Positions 1 to 8,213 are shown, counted from the first letter of the stretch. The stretch is DNA of 64,000 bases from Methylophilus sp. (GCA_030696695.1 JAUYRP010000034.1:620001-684000); one strand, 5' to 3'. A program made the numbers and translations. The notes: generated from the sequence alone by a model not told the origin.

Positions 1-1
1 T

Positions 2-625
2 ACCCTGTGGGAAAAAATGATGGAGGCTACCGGTGATAAGAGTAAAGGTGACTTTTTAAGTACTCATCCATCTTCACTAAACCGCATAGAGGCATTAAAA
101 GTACTTCAAGAACCAATGGCAAAAATATATCAAGAAAGATTGCCACTATATGCTAATTATGTTCCAGCGTATCAGTACGTCAGATCTAGCAAGGATTCAG
201 CAGGATTTTCATCTTCTAATGTAAGAGTCATTGAGGAAGGGAAGATCTCTTTAGTAGAGCCCCCAGTTATTGATTCAACGAAAGCGATTGCTTTTTATTC
301 TGCAGATTATGACGCTTTTAAACAAGGCAACCTTGAGATGAAATGTGCTACATGTAGCCTCAAGTTTTACCTAAATCAGAAAGATTTAAAAGTAATGCAT
401 GATAAACAAGATTGGCGTGGCTTAGTACAGAGCCTGATTAAAATTGGATATGAGTTTGATTTATCCTATTACTATTTGGCTGCAGCTGCAAATGGATTAG
501 GTTATAAAGAGTCTGCTGAGAAATATCTGACCAGGGCAAAAGAGTTATCTTCTGTTGAAAAAACCTCATGCGAGCTAGCAAAGATGATTAAGTGTACTGA
601 TGTAGTTGTATCTTTCAATGAGTAG
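2..625 (+). CDS. M48-type metallopeptidase, C-terminal part (5' end outside window)
   Basis: The reading frame is open from base 2, and the first residues (TLWEKM, then DFLSTHPSS and RI) match the conserved C-terminal end of the M48 peptidase domain, where an STHPSS-like motif follows the catalytic part. The HEXXH zinc motif would lie left of the window, so this is a truncated view of a longer gene. An ATG at 17 is internal, not the start. After the peptidase end there are about 150 further residues with a CxxC (CATC) and a helical, TPR/Sel1-like tail (YYYLAAAANGLGYKESAEKYL). Such proteins are usually periplasmic and act in envelope quality control; the role of this one is not known. The next gene starts 60 bp downstream on the same strand. 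Confidence 0.75.
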   Translation, partial: TLWEKMMEATGDKSKGDFLSTHPSSLNRIEALKVLQEPMAKIYQERLPLYANYVPAYQYVRSSKDSAGFSSSNVRVIEEGKISLVEPPVIDSTKAIAFYSADYDAFKQGNLEMKCATCSLKFYLNQKDLKVMHDKQDWRGLVQSLIKIGYEFDLSYYYLAAAANGLGYKESAEKYLTRAKELSSVEKTSCELAKMIKCTDVVVSFNE

Positions 626-685
626 CTAATCATTCATACCTGTTCTGTAACTGGAAAAAAATTTCAGAGCTAACAAGGAGGCGCG

Positions 686-1012
686 GTGATTCAAGTAATC
701 TTATTTTGCATTATTTGCGCCATATTTACACCACTGTCTTTGTATGCAGGAGATTCTACAAATTACGAGGATGCAGAATTAATTAAGTTAAGAATAAGAG
801 AGTTAGAATTAAAAAAGGAAATACTTGAGCTTGAGGCAAAGAAAAACGACAAAACTATTACTCAATCATCTTCTCCACAATCAAATGCCACTGTACCAAG
901 TACAAATTACTCTACATCAAATTCAAATTATATTCGTGGGCCCAGGGGAGGTTGTTACACATTTAGCAAGTCAGGTAATAAAAGATATGTAGATAGGAGT
1001 TTGTGTAATTGA
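686..1012 (+). CDS. small exported coiled-coil protein, unknown function
   Basis: This 108-residue protein starts with GTG at 686, chosen because a strong AGGAGG ribosome site lies a few bases upstream. It has an N-terminal signal peptide (hydrophobic residues 2-20, ending LYAG), a charged heptad-like helix rich in Glu, Lys and Leu (about residues 30-55), a Ser/Thr/Asn-rich linker, and a C-terminal module with the pattern GPRGGCY...SGNKRYVDRSLC. That C-terminal module recurs in small exported proteins of beta- and gammaproteobacteria with no established function. The two cysteines could form a disulfide. It is not recognised beyond this. It may belong to the same mobile island as the gene before it. 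Confidence 0.6.
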   Translation: MIQVILFCIICAIFTPLSLYAGDSTNYEDAELIKLRIRELELKKEILELEAKKNDKTITQSSSPQSNATVPSTNYSTSNSNYIRGPRGGCYTFSKSGNKRYVDRSLCN

Positions 1013-1138
1013 TACTGTAGCAATTTACAGTTTGATTATGCTGCTTTAAATTTTATTTAGACTGTTCTGGGTTGCAAATCAGTTTGGCGAGATTCGCAAG
1101 CTGTTGATTATAAACATAAAATAATTGAAAAAGCCGTT

Positions 1139-1183
1139 CTACGAACCAAGGGGTCAGGAGTTCGAATCTCTTCGGGCGCACCA
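1139..1183 (+). other. 3' fragment of a tRNA gene (probably tRNA-Arg ACG), likely island attachment site
   Basis: Bases 1139-1183 read as the 3' part of a tRNA: a CTACGAA anticodon loop, 3' anticodon stem CCAAG, T arm AGGAG/CTCTT around TTCGAAT, 3' acceptor strand CGGGCGC, discriminator A and encoded CCA. The matching 5' half (starting GCGCCCG, with a D arm and CTTGG stem) is absent; upstream is AT-rich sequence with no fit. This is what remains at the far end of an element integrated in a tRNA 3' end, so the intact tRNA should lie left of the window. The rest of the 328-bp gap 1013-1340 holds only the hairpin at 1191-1218 and no gene that I can support. Confidence 0.6.
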
Positions 1184-1190
1184 TATAAAA

Positions 1191-1218
1191 CAAGGGGTTA
1201 GCTTAGGCTAGCCCTTTG
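1191..1218 (+). terminator. hairpin after the tRNA fragment
   Basis: CAAGGGGTTAGC and GCTAGCCCTTTG pair over 12 positions (two G-U pairs) around a TTAG loop. The T-run behind it is weak (TCATTTTA). This is the usual form of a tRNA-gene terminator and was probably carried along with the tRNA 3' end. Confidence 0.5.
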
Positions 1219-1340
1219 TCATTTTACCGAATGTAGCTTGAATGTAGTCCTTCAAATGCGTAATGTTCAGTTAATGTGAATTACAACACATCATGCTATT
1301 GATAACTGCAGTTGCCTCACCTTATGAAGGTGAGCAACTT

Positions 1341-2141
1341 TTATCTATTCACTTTGGCGCGACGGTTTTTCACCAATAGCCATATCTCATCTGGTATTGT
1401 TGGTAGCATTTCAAAACCGGGTCTTGCAAAGAAATAGCCTTGAAATAATGTGACACCTTCATCGGCTAAAGTCAGGCATTCTTCTTTTGTTTCTATCCCT
1501 TCTGCAATCACTTTGATATTGAGTTGTTTGCAAATTGAAATAATCCCAAAAACCAACGCACGTCGTACATTGTCGCTATTCACATTGCGTGTGAGTGACA
1601 TATCTAGTTTGATAATGTCTGGTTGCCAATCAGCAAGTAAGTTCAGGCCCGCATAGCCTGCACCAAAGTCATCAATCGCCGTGGTGAATCGATGTTTTTT
1701 ATACTCTTTAAAAATATTACGTAAATGGTCGTTATCAATTACTTTTTCACCTTCAGTGACTTCAAACATAATGCGGTCGGTAGGGAAGTCCATTTCTGCA
1801 GCGGCCTCTAACGTAGCACGTATGCATGTCTCTGGTTTGTACACAGCATTTGGTAAGAAGTTAATGCTGAGCATGCCTTGTAAGTTTAGTTTCTTGGCAA
1901 GGTCTATGGCCTTGACACGTATAGCCTGATCAAAGCGATAACGATTGCTATCATTCACTTGTGACAGTATCGAAAATGCGCCTTCATTATTTGGCCCTCT
2001 CACGAGTGCTTCATAACCAAAAATTGTCTTGTTCGAAATATCTACAATTGGCTGAAATGCCATCGTAAACTCAATGCCAAGTTTTGTTTTGTCACGGCAA
2101 TCTTTACATCCAACGGATGAAAAACTCACAACATCTATCAT
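1341..2141 (-). CDS. EAL-domain c-di-GMP phosphodiesterase
   Basis: This 266-residue protein is almost entirely an EAL domain, the fold that hydrolyses cyclic di-GMP. Visible motifs are EALVRG near residue 43, SINFLPNAV, FEVTEGE, the metal-binding DDFGAGYAGL, KLDMSL, AEGIET and the terminal FQGYFFARP. These are the acidic residues and loop-6 region needed for catalysis, so activity is likely. The short N-terminus has CKDC, a possible metal or redox pair, resembling the EAL proteins related to YcgF. There is no membrane segment. It lies about 100 bp downstream of the GAF-GGDEF gene on the same strand; the pair may act as opposing enzymes of one signalling module. Confidence 0.88.
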   Translation of the reverse strand: MIDVVSFSSVGCKDCRDKTKLGIEFTMAFQPIVDISNKTIFGYEALVRGPNNEGAFSILSQVNDSNRYRFDQAIRVKAIDLAKKLNLQGMLSINFLPNAVYKPETCIRATLEAAAEMDFPTDRIMFEVTEGEKVIDNDHLRNIFKEYKKHRFTTAIDDFGAGYAGLNLLADWQPDIIKLDMSLTRNVNSDNVRRALVFGIISICKQLNIKVIAEGIETKEECLTLADEGVTLFQGYFFARPGFEMLPTIPDEIWLLVKNRRAKVNR

Positions 2142-2241
2142 GTTTATTAACCCCTACATCTTCAACTTAAAGCTGTACTTGTTTTTAATTATGTTCAAGT
2201 AGAAATTAAAATTTACAACAACGCTCGCAGTAATCATATGG

Positions 2242-3201
2242 TCATTTTCTTGATTTCTTTTGCTCATACATCTTCGCATCGGCCTCAGCCAGCAAGTCAT
2301 TGATAGAATCATGTTTTGCACTATCAAATTCGGCAATCCCATAGCTAAATTCTAGGTTATAACCTCTGCTAGCTTTTTTACTATATTCAGAAATGACTGT
2401 TTTTAAGCGATGTATCATCTCTTCGGTTTCATTTGCAGAGGTCATGGTTAATAGCACTGCAAACTCGTCACCACCTATTCGGCCTATCACGTCAGAGTCT
2501 CTGAACACATCACGTAAAACATTGCTAAAAACCTGCAACGCATAATCACCTTCCGCATGGCCGAAGGTATCGTTGATTGGCTTAAATTTGTCTAAATCAA
2601 TAAACAGCAAGGTTGCAGTACCGTTCACTCTCTTACATAAAGACAAAGCATGCTTTGAGAGTACTTCAAACCCACGACGGTTAGAAATCTTGGTGAGTTC
2701 ATCGATTGTTGCGAGTTGAATAGCTGCCACTTCTTGCTCAACTAAGCGTGCTAGATCTCGAAGTAAGACTTTATCTTCGTCATCAAACTCGCGTGGTGAT
2801 TGATCTATCAAGCATATCGTGCCCAATTTGCTTCCGTTTGACACGCTAATCGGGCAGCCTGCGTAAAATCGGATATTAGGCGCATCTGTCACTAAGGGAT
2901 TGTCGTTGAATCTTGGATCTAGAGCGGCATCTTGCACAGTAAAAATTTCGTCACCCAAAATTGCATGCCCACAAAACGAGATGTCTCTGGATGTTTCTTT
3001 TAGATTTAGGCCATATGAAGATAGAAACCATTGGCGGTCTGCGTCAATCAAACTCACCAAAGCGACAGGTACACCAAACACTCTTTTAGCTAGACGGGTA
3101 ATACGATCAAACCGCTCTTTTGGTGAGATGTCTAGAATGTTTAACGCTCTTAATGTGTCAATTCTAGTTTTTTCATCAGGGGGTATGGCAGGTTTTTGCA
3201 T
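2242..3201 (-). CDS. GAF-GGDEF diguanylate cyclase
   Basis: This 319-residue soluble protein has an N-terminal GAF domain (about residues 20-150, with LDISPKERFDRITRLAKRVFG and the FCGHAIL segment typical of GAF sensors fused to GGDEF) and a C-terminal GGDEF domain (about 160-318). The active-site motif GGDEF is intact, and an RDSD inhibitory (I-site) motif sits exactly five residues before it, so product feedback is expected. It makes c-di-GMP from two GTP. The start at 3201 gives a sensible GAF N-terminus. The EAL gene follows on the same strand. Confidence 0.9.
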   Translation of the reverse strand: MQKPAIPPDEKTRIDTLRALNILDISPKERFDRITRLAKRVFGVPVALVSLIDADRQWFLSSYGLNLKETSRDISFCGHAILGDEIFTVQDAALDPRFNDNPLVTDAPNIRFYAGCPISVSNGSKLGTICLIDQSPREFDDEDKVLLRDLARLVEQEVAAIQLATIDELTKISNRRGFEVLSKHALSLCKRVNGTATLLFIDLDKFKPINDTFGHAEGDYALQVFSNVLRDVFRDSDVIGRIGGDEFAVLLTMTSANETEEMIHRLKTVISEYSKKASRGYNLEFSYGIAEFDSAKHDSINDLLAEADAKMYEQKKSRK

Positions 3202-3448
3202 GCTTGATTCCTAACTTACTATTCAACGGTCTTGCTGTAAGTTAGGACTATATTTTATTTGTGCGCAATCTAATTTGGAGAACAAGTGCTATTAGCTGTA
3301 CTTGTTTTAAGGCTACATTGATTTTTATACCTTAATGGCTGTGTGATGATTGCGGCAATTTGCTTACGTTTAATCGACAATCCCATGGTTGGGTAATACA
3401 AAACGTGGATATCCGAGTCATGGCTACTAAAGCAAGGTGTTGATTCGA

Positions 3449-4429
3449 TTAGTAGTTGATCAGTGTGATATCTGCGCCACTGGCTAGTGCGTTGCCAATT
3501 AACGCTTTTACTTCTGGGCTGTTGAATTTGACCCCGTACGCAATATACGGGTAATCGTCTAATGGCGTATCTTTTGCAAAAAAGGACCATACGCTGTTTT
3601 TGTTGTAAAAGCGTTCTACATAACTGGTAATGGCAACTAAGGTGTATTGATTGGTATATTGGTTGGCATTGGATTTTTGTAGCCAAGGGCCGCCAGAGTC
3701 TCCATGTGTCGGCATGGGCTCCAATTCAGAATACTGGTTATTTTTATCTAGCCTATTGATTGCGGTTAAATAATTTAAAGAGCTGATGATTTCTTGCTTG
3801 TAGTGAAATTGCGCTCTGGCTTTGATATGAAGCATAGGGTCAGACGCTTCATAATGCTTGGGCATGACAGCATAAAAATCTTCCAAACTAGCTAAGGTTC
3901 GTTTTGTAGTGCAACGTGGGTTAAACAATGTTATTTCGTTCGTTGCATTGCCATATCCACACACCAACACGTCAGTTTGTGTTGGGTTGGTATCAATCGC
4001 CACAGATTTCACTTCTCTTGGCAGAGATTGATCGAATACTAAAATGGCGACATCTAGCGCCAAATTGTTCTGTATCTCGCTAAATGGGTAATAAAATGCG
4101 TTGCGCAAGTGGATATCATTAGTGAGATTAAAGTTTGTATCAGCGATGGTGATGTTAGGCAGTTGACTAGACGAATCAAACGCAATCTCTTTTAGGCAGT
4201 GACCGGCTGTGATCACGGTGAGCGGCTGTGTGCCGACAATCACGCTGCTGCAAGTGGATGCATATTTTTCCCATGCGTTAACAGAGTTTAGCCAGTGTTG
4301 ATGATGGATATTGAGTTTGATGGTGAATACTTCGTTGGCTGGTAATTCTTCTCCGTGGATGACTGCATAGGCACTGGATTGGATACAGAGTAATACGCAG
4401 ATCATGATATTTTTCATAGGCAATTTCAT
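3449..4429 (-). CDS. exported trypsin-like serine protease (S1 family)
   Basis: Counted from the ATG at 4429, the protein has 326 residues and a signal peptide of about 22 residues ending SSAYA. The catalytic triad is visible: His77 in TAGHC, Asp126 in LDVAIL and Ser245 in GDSGGP. Cys60/Cys78 fits the disulfide next to the catalytic His. An upstream ATG at 4483 would put 18 polar residues before the signal peptide and is less likely; 4417 is a third option. The substrate is unknown. The gene is divergent from the exported protein at 4616, and an operator-like dyad lies between them. A 247-bp gap (3202-3448) behind it contains no gene. Confidence 0.85.
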   Translation of the reverse strand: MKLPMKNIMICVLLCIQSSAYAVIHGEELPANEVFTIKLNIHHQHWLNSVNAWEKYASTCSSVIVGTQPLTVITAGHCLKEIAFDSSSQLPNITIADTNFNLTNDIHLRNAFYYPFSEIQNNLALDVAILVFDQSLPREVKSVAIDTNPTQTDVLVCGYGNATNEITLFNPRCTTKRTLASLEDFYAVMPKHYEASDPMLHIKARAQFHYKQEIISSLNYLTAINRLDKNNQYSELEPMPTHGDSGGPWLQKSNANQYTNQYTLVAITSYVERFYNKNSVWSFFAKDTPLDDYPYIAYGVKFNSPEVKALIGNALASGADITLINY

Positions 4430-4510
4430 CTCATTGTTCGTATGTGGAATCACTGCAAAAAACATTTGGTTTCGGTTTCCCATTTAATCATGGGCGTGCG
4501 GCCTTTAAGA

Positions 4511-4523
4511 AGGAAAAAATCCG
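4511..4523. promoter_or_regulatory. operator-like dyad AGGAA-AAA-ATCCG
   Basis: This is a weaker copy of the locus-wide GGGAA-N3-TTCCC motif; it matches the site at 45724-45736 in 11 of 13 bases. It lies between the divergent protease gene and the exported-protein gene, whose paralogue at 45.2 kb has the better copy in its promoter region. Confidence 0.4.
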
Positions 4524-4615
4524 CGCGCTTATTTCAAATAATCATGACGTGATATGGGGGGACGTACCCTATGATATTTCTTCAATCATTCATCAATGCA
4601 ACATGGGGGATATCA

Positions 4616-5080
4616 ATGATTAAGTATGTGCTTGCAATATTATTAAGCTTGCGTGTGATGACGCTACATGCCATGCCAGAAGACACCACAAATACGCATC
4701 AAGACCAGCCACCTGGTTTGATTACTTTTCCGCAGTTTTCGATTATTGGTAAATGGAATTATCAGCTACCCAATTCTAGCTGTGTTGAGACCTATGAGTT
4801 TTCAAGCGATGGTAACTTGAGAGCATCCAGCGCAGAACAAATCACGGATAGCATTTATTTTATTTCCGACCAACACAGTGAGTTTGCATTTTATAAATTA
4901 GAGCATCAAGTGGTGCGAGCTAATGGGGAGAAGGACTGCGATGGTGAAGTTTCACAGTCTGGGACGAGTGCTATGCATTATGTGCGTTTTGATGAAACTG
5001 GAAATAGCTTGGTCATGTGTAAAGATGAATCTGCCTACTTAGAACAATGCTTTGGCCCACTTTATCGAAGTGAGCTATAG
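4616..5080 (+). CDS. exported protein with SCVE/KDC/CxGP cysteine pattern, unknown function
   Basis: The start at 4616 is chosen because GGGGGA lies about 7 bases upstream and a clean signal peptide follows (MIKYVLAILLSLRVMTLHA); an ATG at 4571 would add 15 residues. The mature part, about 135 residues, has IIGKWNY, SCVETYEF, FYK, NGEKDC, GNSLVMC and CFGPLYR. The same order (GTWEW, SCVEIYIF, FYK, NGGKDC, GNQYVSC, CVGPFKR) is present in the protein at 45211-45642, so the two are paralogues with four conserved cysteines. The GxW start suggests a small lipocalin-like beta barrel, which is inference. No function is known to me. Confidence 0.7.
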   Translation: MIKYVLAILLSLRVMTLHAMPEDTTNTHQDQPPGLITFPQFSIIGKWNYQLPNSSCVETYEFSSDGNLRASSAEQITDSIYFISDQHSEFAFYKLEHQVVRANGEKDCDGEVSQSGTSAMHYVRFDETGNSLVMCKDESAYLEQCFGPLYRSEL

Positions 5081-5091
5081 GCTCCCCAACG

Positions 5092-5448
5092 TCAGTTAGG
5101 TAGTTTTTTTACGCTATGTATTGTCCAGTGTTGTTTGCCAGATACAGTGTTAGTACAACCTAGTGGAATCAACTCATTGTGATGGTTGAAAGTATGCTTG
5201 GTATGATCCGCTGTTTGCACATCCATAAACCAGCGGTCTACCCACACTTCAACGGATACACCTTGTTGACTGTTGCTAAGGGACATCATGCTCCCGTCTT
5301 TCAACGCACAGTCCGAATCTTCAGTTTCTATTAATTGAATATACGAGAAATCATCTGCGCCATTGGTCTCTGCCCAAGCGAGTGTTGAATGACCAAGCCA
5401 CAATAGGGCAAGTAGGCTGGTTAAATAAGATAGATAGCTGGGTTTCAT
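5092..5448 (-). CDS. small exported protein, unknown
   Basis: This protein has 118 residues with a signal peptide ending LAWA before residue 27. The mature part is about 92 residues with two cysteines (DCAL and LGCTN). I recognise no family. The start codon overlaps the stop of the lipoprotein gene before it (ATGA), so the two are translationally coupled. It is the last gene of a leftward run that begins with the two-component pair TCS1. Confidence 0.6.
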   Translation of the reverse strand: MKPSYLSYLTSLLALLWLGHSTLAWAETNGADDFSYIQLIETEDSDCALKDGSMMSLSNSQQGVSVEVWVDRWFMDVQTADHTKHTFNHHNELIPLGCTNTVSGKQHWTIHSVKKLPN

Positions 5449-5993
5449 GGTTGGCTTTTATTGGCGATTGAAAGTGACTGCATTTTTTTAATCGCTTGCG
5501 CATGTTGATGTTGGTGTTGCCTTAAATTGATATAAAACTGGCAATAGTCTCCAAAGTTGCCCACCAAGTGCGACTTTCTGACGGTTGTCATGCCCTCTAG
5601 TAATGCCAGCAACGTCACCTGAATATTAAACTTTTCCAGCAGATCTCGTGTTTGCACCACCCTGTTGGCAATAATTCGCTTATCTTCTTTAAATTGTAGG
5701 GATAAGTAATCAAGATGTTGTTCAAACTGCTCAGCCAGCACACTAGGCACGGTGTCATAAACCACGGCTTTGTTATCTTGAATGGCCAACCATTTGGCTG
5801 CGATTTTATTGTCCTGTGGTGCCAGAAAAGTAGTGGAATATAGCGTTTCAATGTCGATTTCATCTGGATTAATCTGCACTATTTGATGCGTATTATCCAT
5901 GTTAGCCATATCTGTATCCGTTTCATTTTTCTGGCAGCCGAGTAGCAAAATCATGCAAACAATCAGGGGGAATAGATTGACGCGCTTCATCAC
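5445..5993 (-). CDS. lipoprotein, unknown function
   Basis: This 182-residue protein has a lipoprotein signal: LLLGC at about residues 16-20 with Gln-Lys-Asn following. The mature protein is mostly helical with an acidic N-terminal part (NPDEIDIETLY) and a His/Gln-rich C-terminal stretch (RQHQHQHAQA) that could bind metal or be a simple-sequence linker. I recognise no domain. It overlaps the next gene by four bases and belongs to the leftward cluster of exported proteins behind RR1. Confidence 0.62.
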   Translation of the reverse strand: MMKRVNLFPLIVCMILLLGCQKNETDTDMANMDNTHQIVQINPDEIDIETLYSTTFLAPQDNKIAAKWLAIQDNKAVVYDTVPSVLAEQFEQHLDYLSLQFKEDKRIIANRVVQTRDLLEKFNIQVTLLALLEGMTTVRKSHLVGNFGDYCQFYINLRQHQHQHAQAIKKMQSLSIANKSQP

Positions 5994-6045
5994 GCTATCC
6001 GTATCAAGGCGGTTGAATGAAATGTGTGACTAGTGATGAATAGAT

Positions 6046-6681
6046 TCATGTTGCTACTGTGTGAATATCAGATTCAACATTGCTCAAGAGCATTAGGAGC
6101 GCCTCATACGCTGTTGCCGAAATGGTGATGTTGGCGGCAGAATGTCGCGGAGTTTGCATCAGGGTATCAAGTGTTCGTTTGATCTCTTCAATGGCCACAG
6201 TCATGGGTTTGTTGTTCGCAGAATTATCGAGTGGAGCGGATTGGAAATAGGGTGACAGTAGGGTGTAAGTGCCTGTGGTGAAGGCTAAAATCCGATCTCC
6301 TGGGAAATCATCAGAGACACTTAATTGGAGTGCTTCACTGCCTTGTAGCGACCGAATCGCATCAAACTTCCAATTGAACGGCCCATGAAATACCCATTCT
6401 GCCATCTCACGTGGGCTCACCTGTGTGCTCTTTTGTAGTTCATGAGTATTGGATAAATAAACTTGCGCCATCCATGTTTGCAGATTGGTTGCATAGTGCT
6501 CAAATAAGTCAGCACGAGATTTGGCAGGAGATAAAGCGTTGGCGCTTAAGTTAGCACTTGGCCGCGGGCTAGAAGTTGGCAGTTGGTTTGTGCGGGTTGC
6601 AGTGTCTGCCTCAGCGTTTACTGTAAAGCCAGCCGACACACAAAAGCAAAGTAGCGGAATGAATACGTGACGCACATGCAT
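6046..6681 (-). CDS. exported protein, unknown function
   Basis: This 211-residue protein has a signal peptide ending around VNAEA (residue 24), a Ser/Pro/Ala-rich spacer (residues 30-55), and a globular part with YATNLQTWMAQVYLSNTHE and MAEWVFHGPFNWKFDAIRSL. No cysteines remain after the signal peptide. I do not recognise the family. It lies 8 bp after the thioredoxin gene on the same strand, so both are probably co-transcribed. Confidence 0.6.
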   Translation of the reverse strand: MHVRHVFIPLLCFCVSAGFTVNAEADTATRTNQLPTSSPRPSANLSANALSPAKSRADLFEHYATNLQTWMAQVYLSNTHELQKSTQVSPREMAEWVFHGPFNWKFDAIRSLQGSEALQLSVSDDFPGDRILAFTTGTYTLLSPYFQSAPLDNSANNKPMTVAIEEIKRTLDTLMQTPRHSAANITISATAYEALLMLLSNVESDIHTVAT

Positions 6682-6689
6682 GATTTCAA

Positions 6690-7079
6690 CTAAGGTATTT
6701 GCGGTGAAGAGGCTTGGTTTTTTGCAAAGTGCCGATTAATTTCTGTTGTATTGATGTCCTTCCATAACTGAATCAGGTGTGAAAACTCCTCTGCATTCAT
6801 GGCACCATGTGTGCCGTCCACAATAATTTCGTCTCGAATGGCCAGCAAAGTGGGCACATGTTGGATATTAAAAAAATCAGCAATGTGTGGGTTTGCATCA
6901 ATATCGACTTTAGCAAAGGTAATCGCTGTGTGATAACTCGCCTCTGCATCAAACATTGGTTCAAACAATTGGCATGGCTCGCACCAATCCGCCGTAAATA
7001 ACACAATCACGAACGGGTGCTGCTGAATGATTTGTTTAAAGTTGCTTTCGTTAAGACTCATGGTTTTCATATCACTCAT
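6690..7079 (-). CDS. thioredoxin-fold protein with WCEPC active site
   Basis: This 129-residue protein has the thioredoxin fold: VIVLFTADWCEPC (Cys33, Cys36), FAKVDIDANP, HVPTLLAIRD with the cis-Pro of the VPT motif, and a helical C-terminus. The active site has Glu in place of the usual Gly (WCGPC), which should shift its redox potential. There is no signal peptide, unlike its neighbours, so it is probably cytoplasmic. An ATG at 7070 is an alternative start with a slightly better upstream sequence. Embedded among genes for exported proteins next to a methanol-dehydrogenase regulator, its partner is not evident. Confidence 0.82.
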   Translation of the reverse strand: MSDMKTMSLNESNFKQIIQQHPFVIVLFTADWCEPCQLFEPMFDAEASYHTAITFAKVDIDANPHIADFFNIQHVPTLLAIRDEIIVDGTHGAMNAEEFSHLIQLWKDINTTEINRHFAKNQASSPQIP

Positions 7080-7094
7080 TGTTGAATTAGCGAT

Positions 7095-7469
7095 TTAGAA
7101 CGCGAAGGAGAAGTTGACACATTTATCATTGGCAAATGTGAGTTCAATCAGTTTGTAGGTTTTTTTGTCGTTGAATTTTACAATCCTGCTGTAGTACCAC
7201 ATTTCTACTGCGTCTTTTTTCAAACGAGTGTCACCCGCCTTTTCAGTATATTGATCTGCGCTTTCGGGGCGGGTAGCCATTGCCTTTTTGTCTGGGTTAC
7301 CTAATTTTCTTTGCACTTCACTACGAGATTTCCCATCAAACGCATCGATAAATTCCTGCTCCGAATAGATAACCTTTTCGATAGATACTATTTGCTTGGC
7401 ATGTGTAATTGTGGACAGGCTGATGATGAATAAGCCAATAAAAATGCATACAGCGCGTGAAATAGACAT
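7095..7469 (-). CDS. exported BamE/OmlA-like small protein
   Basis: This 124-residue protein has a signal peptide ending THAK (about residue 24). The mature part has GKSRSEVQRKLGNPDK followed by a Tyr-rich segment (MWYYSRIVKFNDKKTYKLIELTF). This pattern of a short helix with LGxPD, then two to three beta strands, is that of the BamE/SmpA-OmlA fold. There is no lipobox, so it is probably a soluble periplasmic member. It is the first gene of the exported-protein run and sits 84 bp behind RR1, with two perfect palindromes in that gap. Confidence 0.65.
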   Translation of the reverse strand: MSISRAVCIFIGLFIISLSTITHAKQIVSIEKVIYSEQEFIDAFDGKSRSEVQRKLGNPDKKAMATRPESADQYTEKAGDTRLKKDAVEMWYYSRIVKFNDKKTYKLIELTFANDKCVNFSFAF

Positions 7470-7508
7470 ATGAGTTGCTTTACATAAGTGGTGGTCGATT
7501 TGCTTATG

Positions 7509-7526
7509 CTATAGGGTTGCCTATAG
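7509..7526. promoter_or_regulatory. palindrome CTATAGG-GTTG-CCTATAG
   Basis: Perfect 7-bp arms around GTTG lie in the promoter region of the BamE-like gene, about 40 bp before its start. It is not followed by a T-run, so an operator is more likely than a terminator. Confidence 0.35.
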
Positions 7527-7533
7527 GCGCAAT

Positions 7534-7548
7534 AGTGAATGATTCACT
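7534..7548. promoter_or_regulatory. palindrome AGTGAAT-G-ATTCACT, GTGAA-type operator-like site
   Basis: A perfect 15-bp palindrome directly behind the RR1 stop codon and upstream of the exported-protein cluster. Its GTGAA-N3-TTCAC core is the symmetric form of the GTGAA half-site seen at 9210 and 30042 and fits the locus-wide GKGAA-N3-TTCMC pattern. Confidence 0.45.
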
Positions 7549-7553
7549 CTTTA

Positions 7554-8213
7554 CTATGCCAAAGGTTCCCGTTTCCCTACTACGCCATGAAGAATTGCCA
7601 AGTGCACAAGATTGGCTGTAGTTTGCACATCTAATTTTTGTTTAATTTGCGTTTGGATATTGGCTACCGTTTTATAAGAGATATTCAGACTGTTGGATAT
7701 CTGGCTTAAAGAGTTGCCATCCACAATTTGTCTGAATACTTCAAACTCTCTAGCCGTCAGTTTTTCCAAAGGACGTTTGTTGTCATTGACATGATCGATG
7801 GCTAAATTTTGCGCAAGTTTTTGGCCGATATATCTTTGCCCATTCATAATCTTGTTGACTGCATCCAACAGCGTTTGCGCATCATCAGTTTTAATCACAT
7901 AGCCTTTTGCCCCTGCTTGGATGGCGCGCGTTGCGTAAATACTGTCTTCATGCATGCTGTAGATTAAGATTTTGGCGTTTTTGTCCCGTAGCAATATTCT
8001 GTTGAGTGCTTCTAAACCGCCTATGCCTGCCATGTCTAGATCAATAATGGCTAAATTGGGCTGGTGTTTTTGCCATAATAATATGGCCTCTTCGCCAGAG
8101 CCGCCTTCTGCTACCACGCTATAGCCCCATTGTTGCAACAGGCTCTTGAGCCCTTGCCTGACGACGACATGATCATCAATCAGCAGAATTGTTTTATTGG
8201 TTTGGTAGTTCAT
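7554..8213 (-). CDS. NarL/FixJ-type response regulator, TCS1
   Basis: This 219-residue protein has a receiver domain (residues 8-125; acidic pair at 13-14, phospho-acceptor Asp58 in AIIDLDM, Lys in GYVIKT) and a LuxR-type HTH (about 150-212; LTAREFEVF, recognition helix YKTVANIQTQIKQKL). Its start overlaps the sensor kinase stop by 4 bp. The HTH is close to those of RR2 and RR3 in this window (all share EFEVF and KT[VI]AN). Standing divergent from mxaF, it is a strong candidate regulator of methanol dehydrogenase, comparable in role to MxaB described in gammaproteobacterial methanotrophs; this is inference from context. Confidence 0.92.
   Translation of the reverse strand: MNYQTNKTILLIDDHVVVRQGLKSLLQQWGYSVVAEGGSGEEAILLWQKHQPNLAIIDLDMAGIGGLEALNRILLRDKNAKILIYSMHEDSIYATRAIQAGAKGYVIKTDDAQTLLDAVNKIMNGQRYIGQKLAQNLAIDHVNDNKRPLEKLTAREFEVFRQIVDGNSLSQISNSLNISYKTVANIQTQIKQKLDVQTTANLVHLAILHGVVGKREPLA

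Noticed and set aside
1139-1183. Intact tRNA gene
   Set aside because: No 5' acceptor strand, D arm or 5' anticodon stem can be found upstream; only the 3' part is present.
3270-3686. 138-codon minus-strand frame overlapping the end of the serine protease gene
   Set aside because: It lies out of frame over the protease C-terminus, has unusual Gln/Arg/Cys content and no ribosome site.
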